9,539 nt of DNA from Halorhodospira sp. (GTDB lineage: Bacteria > Pseudomonadota > Gammaproteobacteria > Nitrococcales > Halorhodospiraceae). A program made the translations under genes and the position numbers. Positions within the stretch are counted from its first letter, which is position 1, and each line of letters begins with the position of its first letter. Of the stretch, positions 5,594 through 9,539 are shown in pieces. The stretch is from the NCBI GenBank assembly GCA_007121755.1, contig SKJZ01000145.1, forward strand, positions 1 through 9,539. Reading direction: 5' to 3'. Under the pieces are notes generated by a model. The model made no database searches and had not been told where the DNA came from. It saw only the letters and a list, made by a program, of their open reading frames with translations.

Positions 5594-6949
5594 TTACCGC
5601 GGTTCGGGTCCGTCGGTATTCGCTTCCTTGGCGGCAGTCTCCTCCGCGTCCGCAGCTGCTTCTTCGGCCTCGCCGGCGGCCGCCTCCGCAGCCGCTTCTT
5701 CGGCCTCGCCAGCGGCCGCCTCCGCTTCCGCTTCGTTGTACCGCGGGTCCATCTCAAGGATGACCGGCGTGGTGCGAGCGACCGTGACGAAGGGCGCCTG
5801 CCCTTCGATGTCCACCTCTTCGGTCCGGAACAGCCAGGCGCACAGCGCGATCAGCGTCGCCACGACGGCGACGAAGAGGAACAGCCCCCGCGGACCGATG
5901 TAAGCCATGACTTGGCCGGCCGCGGTCGGCCCCAGGGTCGCGCCGAGACCCCAAAAAAAGAGGAGCGTTCCGCTGACCGAGACGAAGTCCTTCGGCTGCA
6001 ATACGTCGTTGGCATGGGAGACCGAGAGCGGGTAGAGGGTGAATGAGACCCCTCCGAACATCGCCGCTACCGGGATCAGCAGGCTTAACGGCAGAAAGTC
6101 GGCGACCGCGAGGGTCGTGGCCACTACCGTAGTGCCCGCACCAACGGCGATGAGCAGAGGGCGGCGGCCGAGCCGGTCGGACAGTTGACCGATCGGCCAC
6201 TGTAGCAGCACGCCTCCGAAGATGATCGCCGACATCAGGAGCGCGATCCCGTCCACGCCGATCCCGGTCGATAGACCGAAGACCGGGGTCATGGCGAAGA
6301 TCGCTCCATTGATCAGGCCGGCGCTGACGGTGGTAACTCCGGCGAGCGGCGTGCGCCCCAGGGTGGCCCGAAGGGCCATTCGGTGGCGCTCCGGCGCCTT
6401 GGGGTACTCGGCGCGGGTAATGGCGACCGGGATCAGGGCCAGGCCCATCAGTAGGGCCGCAATCACGAAGAGTTCAGTTCCGGCAGGGTCGCCGACGTAG
6501 AGCAGCAGTTGGCCGCTGCCGAGGGCCGCGAAGGCGACGACTTGGTAGACAGAGAAGATCCTACCCCGCGTTTCGGAAGTGGCGCGCTCGTTCAGCCAGC
6601 TCTCAATGACCATATAGAGCCCGGCGATGCTGAAGCCGCTCAACACGCGCAACGCCGCCCATAGGTAGGCGTCGAGATAGAGGCTGTGTCCGAGCACCGC
6701 CGCGTTGGCCAGCGCGGCGAAGACCGCAAAGGCCCGAATGTGGCCGGCCCTGTGGATCACGTGGCCGGCTTGCTGCGCACCCACCATCAAGCCCAAGAAG
6801 TAGGCCGACATGACCAGGCCGGTGGTCGTCGCGTCGAAGGCCTCCAGCGTCATGCGCACACTAAGCAGCGTCCCCAGCAGGCCGCCGCCAAGCATTAGAA
6901 TGCCGACCGAAATTAGGAGCGCGGAGACGGAGAAAAGGATTTCGCGCAC
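5594..6949 (-). CDS. YcaD-like major facilitator superfamily transporter with Ala/Glu-rich C-terminal tail
   Basis: Predicted 12-helix inner-membrane transporter, 451 residues from GTG 6947-6949; TTG 6964 would add five. The GTG is preferred because GGGG lies nine bases upstream and it directly starts the hydrophobic REILFSVSALLISVGIL helix. Family marks: a degenerate motif A in the N-half (GHVIHRAGHIRAFA), the GFSIAGLYMVIESWLNERAT-type helix-4 region with ETRGR after it, and a clean motif A in the C-half (GQLSDRLGRRPLL). These resemble YcaD and related MFS_1 proteins of unknown substrate. After the last helix and a DPRYNE linker comes a cytoplasmic tail of about 45 residues made almost only of Ala and Glu, encoded by tandem repeats. 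The substrate cannot be inferred from the neighbours. Confidence 0.88.
   Translation of the reverse strand: MREILFSVSALLISVGILMLGGGLLGTLLSVRMTLEAFDATTTGLVMSAYFLGLMVGAQQAGHVIHRAGHIRAFAVFAALANAAVLGHSLYLDAYLWAALRVLSGFSIAGLYMVIESWLNERATSETRGRIFSVYQVVAFAALGSGQLLLYVGDPAGTELFVIAALLMGLALIPVAITRAEYPKAPERHRMALRATLGRTPLAGVTTVSAGLINGAIFAMTPVFGLSTGIGVDGIALLMSAIIFGGVLLQWPIGQLSDRLGRRPLLIAVGAGTTVVATTLAVADFLPLSLLIPVAAMFGGVSFTLYPLSVSHANDVLQPKDFVSVSGTLLFFWGLGATLGPTAAGQVMAYIGPRGLFLFVAVVATLIALCAWLFRTEEVDIEGQAPFVTVARTTPVILEMDPRYNEAEAEAAAGEAEEAAAEAAAGEAEEAAADAEETAAKEANTDGPEPR
5658..5729. repeat. Two tandem 36-bp repeats coding the Ala/Glu tail of the MFS protein
   Basis: Unit 1 at 5658-5693 and unit 2 at 5694-5729 differ at only three codons (single-base change in ccg/cca, gca/gct and gcc/tcc). 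Each unit is 12 codons, so the reading frame is kept, and on the minus strand encodes an Ala/Glu/Gly run containing AAAGEAEEA. Similar degenerate codons continue on both sides. The in-frame duplication suggests slippage or unequal exchange, with a flexible or helical tail tolerated in the cytoplasm. Confidence 0.85.
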
Positions 6950-7049
6950 GGCGTAGGGCCCCAAGGGTATTCAGACCCGCGAAGTGTGGGATAACCCCAA
7001 CAGCAGGACAAGTTGCGGAAAGAGCGGAGTGGGGGGCAAAGCGTGTACA

Positions 7050-7065
7050 AACTTTACGGAAAGTT
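7050..7065. promoter_or_regulatory. Perfect inverted repeat AACTTT-ACGG-AAAGTT
   Basis: A perfect 6-4-6 dyad lies 17 bases upstream of the predicted nnrS -35 box and about 100 bases upstream of the MFS gene start. It is followed by a loose 9-base rhythm of AAAGT-like words at 7060, 7069 and 7079. Its place upstream of one promoter and between two divergent genes would suit an activator site, but the protein is unknown and the dyad is short. Confidence 0.4.
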
Positions 7066-7081
7066 GGCAAAGTCAGGAAGT

Positions 7082-7110
7082 TTGACCACAGCGGCCTGAA
7101 GCGGTAAAAG
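7082..7110 (+). promoter_or_regulatory. Sigma70-like promoter of nnrS
   Basis: TTGACC (7082-7087) matches the -35 consensus at 5 of 6 positions. TAAAAG (7105-7110) matches the -10 at 4 of 6, with a 17-base spacer. The predicted start near 7117 gives a leader of about 28 bases before the TTG start codon. The -10 lies within the inverted repeat at 7099-7121. Confidence 0.55.
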
Positions 7111-7121
7111 ACATACCGCTT
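7099..7121. promoter_or_regulatory. nsrR: 23-bp inverted repeat, candidate NsrR operator over the nnrS -10
   Basis: AAGCGGTA (7099-7106) and TACCGCTT (7114-7121) are perfect reverse complements separated by seven bases, AAAGACA. The total span of 23 bases and the AAG...CTT ends equal those of enteric NsrR sites (11-1-11 inverted repeats), but the inner bases differ from the enteric consensus. It covers the predicted -10 box, an ideal position for a repressor, and the nsrR gene lies next door. It could instead be an operator for another regulator or a leader hairpin. Confidence 0.5.
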
Positions 7122-7133
7122 ACGATTAGCCAC

Positions 7134-7139
7134 GGAGGT
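7134..7139 (+). promoter_or_regulatory. Strong ribosome binding site fixing the TTG start of nnrS
   Basis: GGAGGT lies five bases before TTG 7145-7147. No ATG occurs at a suitable place and the nearby GTG at 7138 is out of frame, so this site decides the rare TTG start. Confidence 0.75.
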
Positions 7140-7144
7140 GGGCC

Positions 7145-8281
7145 TTGGCCTTTCTTTCCATCGGATTTCGCCCCTTCTTCCTCGCCGCCGCGCTCTTCGC
7201 CGCAGTGGCGACAATCTATTGGGCGATCTGCCTCGCCGGTGCTCCGGTGCCGGTTCCCGGCGACCCGTTCCTCTGGCACGGGCGGGAGATGGCGTTCGGC
7301 TTCGCCTCGGCACTGGTGGCCGGCTTTCTGCTGACCGCGGTCGGTAACTGGACCGGCCGGCGGGTGGCCGGGCCCGGTCTGATCGCGGCGTTGGTGCTCC
7401 TCTGGCTCGCGGGCCGGTTGGTGCATGCCGCCGGGTTCGTGCCGCCGGTGCTGGCGGCGGCTGTCGACCTCGCCTTCCTGCCCGCGCTGGCGGTGGTGCT
7501 GGCGATACCGCTGATCCGGGCGGGCGTGGCGCGCAACCTCTTCGTTCCGCCGCTGATCCTCGCCTGGGCGGCTTTCAACGCGGCGGTCCACGGCGAGGCG
7601 CTTGGGCTCTGGTCGGGCGTTGCGCGGCCGGCGGTGGAGACCGTGGTCTGGCTGTTGGGCGTGTTGATGGTCCTCATCGGGGGGCGAGTGATCCCCTTCT
7701 TCACCAGCCGCCGCCTGCCCCACGCGACCGTCGTTGCGCGGCCCCGGGCCGGCCTCGCCGCGGCGATCGTGGCCGTGCTGGTGCCGGCGGCGCTACTGGT
7801 ATCGGAGCCGGCGGCCGCAGCGGCCATGGCGGTGGTCGGCGTGTTGGTTCTCTTCCGTCTGTCCGGGTGGGGAACCAAAGAGACGCTGGGGGAGCCGATG
7901 TTGTGGGTTCTCCACGCCGGGTACGCCATCTTGGGGCTGGCGTACCTGTTGGGGGCGGTCCACTACCTGGGCGGGCCGGTGCCGCCGAACGCGCCGCTCC
8001 ACGCTATAGCGGCGGGCGCCCTCGGGACATTGGGGCTCGGCATGATGTCGCGGGTGGCTTTGGGCCATACCGGCCGCCCGATTGTCGCTGACCGTTGGGT
8101 GGTGACGGGCTTCGTGCTGGTGATTGTCGGAGGGCTGACGCGGGTCGCCGCGGCCTTCTGGCCGTCGCCGGACCTGTGGGTGGTTGCGGGAGTGTTGTGG
8201 GGCGGCGCGTTCGCGGTCTACGCCGTGCGCTACTTCGGCGTGGTGACCCGCCCGCGGCCCGACGCCGTGCCCTTGGGTTGA
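7145..8281 (+). CDS. nnrS: NnrS family heme/copper membrane protein (nitric oxide stress)
   Basis: Polytopic inner-membrane protein of 378 residues with about 12 hydrophobic segments. NnrS proteins carry heme and copper and protect cells against nitric oxide stress; the exact reaction is not settled. Family marks: GFRPFFLAAALFA at the start, DPFLWHGREMAFGF then VAGFLLTAVGNWTGR, GGRVIPFFTSRRL in the middle, and APLHAIAAGALGTLGLGMMSRVALGHTGRP near the end. Oddity: the usual WHxHEM motif reads WHGREM, with Arg at 47 where most members have a second His, and TAVPNWTG reads TAVGNWTG. The TTG start is supported by GGAGGT. The gene ends 22 bases from the convergent nsrR, whose product probably controls it through the inverted repeat at 7099-7121. 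Identity is firm; activity is less certain because of the missing His. Confidence 0.92.
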   Translation: MAFLSIGFRPFFLAAALFAAVATIYWAICLAGAPVPVPGDPFLWHGREMAFGFASALVAGFLLTAVGNWTGRRVAGPGLIAALVLLWLAGRLVHAAGFVPPVLAAAVDLAFLPALAVVLAIPLIRAGVARNLFVPPLILAWAAFNAAVHGEALGLWSGVARPAVETVVWLLGVLMVLIGGRVIPFFTSRRLPHATVVARPRAGLAAAIVAVLVPAALLVSEPAAAAAMAVVGVLVLFRLSGWGTKETLGEPMLWVLHAGYAILGLAYLLGAVHYLGGPVPPNAPLHAIAAGALGTLGLGMMSRVALGHTGRPIVADRWVVTGFVLVIVGGLTRVAAAFWPSPDLWVVAGVLWGGAFAVYAVRYFGVVTRPRPDAVPLG

Positions 8282-8289
8282 GGCCGTTG

Positions 8290-8303
8290 CCGCGCCCCCG
8301 CGG
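8290..8303. terminator. Small GC hairpin between convergent nnrS and nsrR
   Basis: CCGCG (8290-8294) pairs with CGCGG (8299-8303) around a CCCC loop in the 22-base gap between the two stop codons. It may help end both transcripts, but the stem is short and there is no T-run on either side. Confidence 0.3.
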
Positions 8304-8741
8304 TCAGGCCAAGTCGAGGTCGACGGCGATATCCGAACAGCTGTTGCGGAGCAGGTCGGCCAGGGTGTAGCGGCCCAAGGCCTCGAAGAAGGCCTCCAGC
8401 GCCTCGCCCAGCACGGGGCGCAGCGAGCAACTGCCGGCGATGCGGCACGGCCCCCGGTTGGTGTCGAAGCACTCCGCCATATGGAACTCTTCCTCGGTTT
8501 GGCGGAGCAGTTCTCCCAGGTTGATCGCTTCCGGCGGTTTGGCCAGCCGAATGCCGCCCCGTTTCCCCCGCACCGTCTCGACATAGCCGTGGGTGGCGAG
8601 CCGGTTGACGACCTTCATCAGGTGGTTCCGGGAGATCCCGTACCGGTCGGCGATCTCGCCGATCGTCACCAAAGATTCGGAGGTGATGCCCAGGTAGAGC
8701 AGCACTCTGAGCGCGTAGTCACTGTGTCGGGTCAGTCGCAT
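8304..8741 (-). CDS. nsrR: Rrf2-family nitric-oxide-sensing transcriptional repressor NsrR
   Basis: Dimeric Rrf2-family regulator of 145 residues that senses nitric oxide through an Fe-S cluster and represses NO-defence genes. The winged helix is at about residues 1-70: MRLTRHSDYALRVLLYL, then SRNHLMKVVNRLATHGYV as recognition region, then the wing VRGKRGGIRLAKP. Cluster ligands are Cys91, Cys99 and Cys105 in AECFDTNRGPCRIAGSC, plus Asp8, which in the Streptomyces NsrR structure is the fourth ligand. The first spacing is C-x7-C, longer than the C-x5-C of E. coli NsrR and IscR. NsrR is preferred over IscR because of Asp8, SRNHLMK and the adjacent nnrS. The ATG at 8741 has only a weak GAG upstream. 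A promoter is predicted at 8768-8795, and self-repression is plausible. The gene is convergent with nnrS and downstream of sirB2 on the same strand. Confidence 0.9.
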   Translation of the reverse strand: MRLTRHSDYALRVLLYLGITSESLVTIGEIADRYGISRNHLMKVVNRLATHGYVETVRGKRGGIRLAKPPEAINLGELLRQTEEEFHMAECFDTNRGPCRIAGSCSLRPVLGEALEAFFEALGRYTLADLLRNSCSDIAVDLDLA

Positions 8742-8767
8742 GCCGGCACTCGCTGTGGGGGAACATC

Positions 8768-8795
8768 CTTATATTAAATACCTTTGTGTGGCCAA
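8768..8795 (-). promoter_or_regulatory. Promoter of nsrR with overlapping AT-rich element
   Basis: On the minus strand, TTGGCC (8790-8795, 4 of 6) and TATAAG (8768-8773, 5 of 6) are separated by 16 bases. The start site would be near 8761, giving a leader of about 20 bases. The AT-rich spacer holds AAGGTATTTAA, which resembles one half of an NsrR site. The second half is not a good inverted copy, so autoregulation is only suggested. The stretch is conspicuously AT-rich in a GC-rich region. Confidence 0.5.
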
Positions 8796-8824
8796 AGCCA
8801 GAGAGATCCGTGGCTGGGCACCTC

Positions 8825-9217
8825 TCATCCTAACAGGTGAAGCGGTAGCGGGTTCTTGCTGATCGCCACCGCGTAAATATAGGCGAAGACGGTGATCGCG
8901 CCGGCAAACGCGGCAAGCCGCGTCATCAGCGTCCGCCCGCGCTTGAGCGCAATGCTGCCCAACACGATATAGACCAGAACGCCGATCACCTTGGCGGTCA
9001 GCCAGTGGTGGACGAACGGATACTGGTAGATCTGGAACAGCAGCGCAATCCCGAATGCCAGCAATGCCGTATCGATGACGTGTGGCACTACGCGGAAGAA
9101 GAAGTGCTGCAACCAGCGGGAGCGTAGCGCCATCAGAACGCCACGGAGCAGAAACAGCCCGATGCTGAGGTAGGCCGCCAACATGTGGCTGTGCTTGAGC
9201 ACGAGGTAAGTCGACAT
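8825..9217 (-). CDS. SirB2 family membrane protein
   Basis: Protein of 130 residues made of four hydrophobic helices, the size and pattern of the SirB2 family (named after a Salmonella invasion-gene regulator; biochemical role unknown). Recognisable parts: LKHSHMLAAYLSIGLFLLRGVLM at the N-terminus with a His pair in helix 1, PHVIDTALLAFGIALLF, YPFVHHWLTAKVIGVLVYIVLGSIALKRGRT, and a short final helix. The conserved histidines and Lys in HHWLTAKV suggest a cofactor or quinone/heme-related membrane role, but this is inference. ATG 9215-9217 is preceded by GGAG at a suitable distance. It lies upstream of nsrR on the same strand, with an 83-base gap that has its own promoter, and is divergent from the cytochrome-like gene. 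Confidence 0.87.
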   Translation of the reverse strand: MSTYLVLKHSHMLAAYLSIGLFLLRGVLMALRSRWLQHFFFRVVPHVIDTALLAFGIALLFQIYQYPFVHHWLTAKVIGVLVYIVLGSIALKRGRTLMTRLAAFAGAITVFAYIYAVAISKNPLPLHLLG

Positions 9218-9300
9218 TCAGCCGGTCTCCGCTGGCGGTTCGGTTGCTGGGCGTATTCTTCCGCGCTGGCGGCTCCGCTGCAACCGCAACGGCCCGCGCC

Positions 9301-9306
9301 TATACT
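9301..9306 (+). promoter_or_regulatory. Possible -10 box upstream of the cytochrome-like gene
   Basis: TATACT matches the -10 consensus at 5 of 6 positions and lies 40 bases before the GTG at 9347, but no -35 is visible at the right distance. Just downstream, CGGTAA-GGGTCG-TTACTG (9314-9331) is an imperfect 6-6-6 dyad that shares the word AGCGGTAA with the nnrS operator. In the same 129-base gap, CGGTTGC (9241-9247) and GCAACCG (9280-9286) form a distant inverted repeat. Confidence 0.3.
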
Positions 9307-9346
9307 GCCGGTAGCGGTAAGGGTCGTTACTGGGGAGAGCGAGGCG

Positions 9347-9539
9347 GTGACAGAAGAGCAGGATCGTTCCTTCATCCGGAATTTCGCCACCGTGGTCGGC
9401 GTGTTGGTGGTGATTACCGTCGTGCTGGTGGTTCTCTCGACCTGGATCAGTGGTTGGATCGACGAGCGCGATGCGCAGCGCGCCGAACTGGAGCGGGAGC
9501 GGATCGCCGAGCGCACTCGTCCGGTCGGCCGTGTCCGCC
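9347..9539 (+). CDS. N-terminus of a membrane-anchored cytochrome c5-like protein (cut by window end)
   Basis: 64 codons are visible from GTG 9347, preceded by GGGGAG nine bases upstream. The sequence begins MTEEQDRSFIRNF, then one strongly hydrophobic helix (about residues 13-36, VVGVLVVITVVLVVLSTWI), then a charged heptad-like stretch rich in Glu and Arg ending in ERTRPVGRVR. The layout of short acidic head, single anchor and ER-x-x-PVG-x-V is typical of membrane-bound c5-family cytochromes in gammaproteobacteria. The heme-binding CXXCH would lie beyond the window, so the assignment rests only on this N-terminus. It could be another singly anchored periplasmic protein. Confidence 0.6.
   Translation, partial: MTEEQDRSFIRNFATVVGVLVVITVVLVVLSTWISGWIDERDAQRAELERERIAERTRPVGRVR

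Noticed and set aside
5353..5757. Long N-terminal extension of the Trx-CcdA frame on the minus strand, with Lys/Arg-rich sequence and an MGIEPTSPEWETG-like stretch
   Set aside because: It runs antisense through the complete tRNA-Gly and the 3' end of the MFS gene. The peptide is the usual artefact of reading this tRNA backwards, and a good signal peptide starts at 5352.
9133..9516. Minus-strand frame overlapping the cytochrome-like start and sirB2
   Set aside because: Ser/Thr/Arg-rich composition without family resemblance, and it conflicts with two better-supported genes and their ribosome binding sites.
1..9539. CRISPR arrays, insertion sequences or phage genes
   Set aside because: No regularly spaced repeats, transposase motifs or terminal inverted repeats were seen on either strand.

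Overview
The window comes from a high-GC proteobacterium, most likely a gammaproteobacterium of the Chromatiales/Ectothiorhodospiraceae type. This rests on gene content and protein resemblance: an oligopeptidase A very like that of E. coli, a thiS-thiG-trmB cluster, NsrR with NnrS, SirB2, and a membrane-anchored cytochrome c5-like start. It is an inference, because nothing could be searched. Rows counted by hand are about 67-77% GC in the core genes and 45-58% in the toxin-antitoxin block.

Layout: (1) Bases 1-1611 hold the 3' four-fifths of prlC/opdA on the + strand. (2) Bases 1617-2193 hold a minus-strand antitoxin/MazF-PemK toxin pair that meets prlC tail to tail and has lower GC. (3) Bases 2247-4008 form a tightly overlapped minus-strand operon, thiS-thiG-trmB, joined by ATGA and GTGA overlaps: sulfur carrier and synthase for the thiamin thiazole, then a tRNA m7G46 methyltransferase. 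(4) Bases 4072-5352 encode an exported thioredoxin-like domain fused to a CcdA/DsbD-like membrane domain. (5) Bases 5479-5552 are tRNA-Gly(CCC), with a good sigma70-like promoter. (6) Bases 5594-6949 encode a YcaD-type MFS transporter with an odd Ala/Glu-rich repetitive tail. (7) Bases 6950-7144 are a regulatory intergenic stretch rich in inverted repeats. (8) Bases 7145-8741 hold a nitric-oxide-response pair, nnrS (+) and nsrR (-), facing each other. (9) Bases 8825-9217 encode SirB2 (-). (10) From 9347 to the window end is the start of a membrane-anchored cytochrome-c5-like protein (+).

How the parts work together: NsrR is an Fe-S repressor that senses NO, and NnrS is a typical target. A 23-bp inverted repeat covers the predicted -10 of the nnrS promoter, where a repressor would be expected to act. 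The thiazole genes share one mRNA with trmB. The Trx-CcdA fusion carries both halves of a transmembrane thiol-electron relay in one chain.

Most of the window is ordinary housekeeping. The points most worth a second look are the ThiS C-terminus, which runs three residues past Gly-Gly-Gly, the nnrS operator/promoter, the altered NnrS WHxHEM motif, and the Trx-CcdA fusion. I found no clear sign of a wholly new system.
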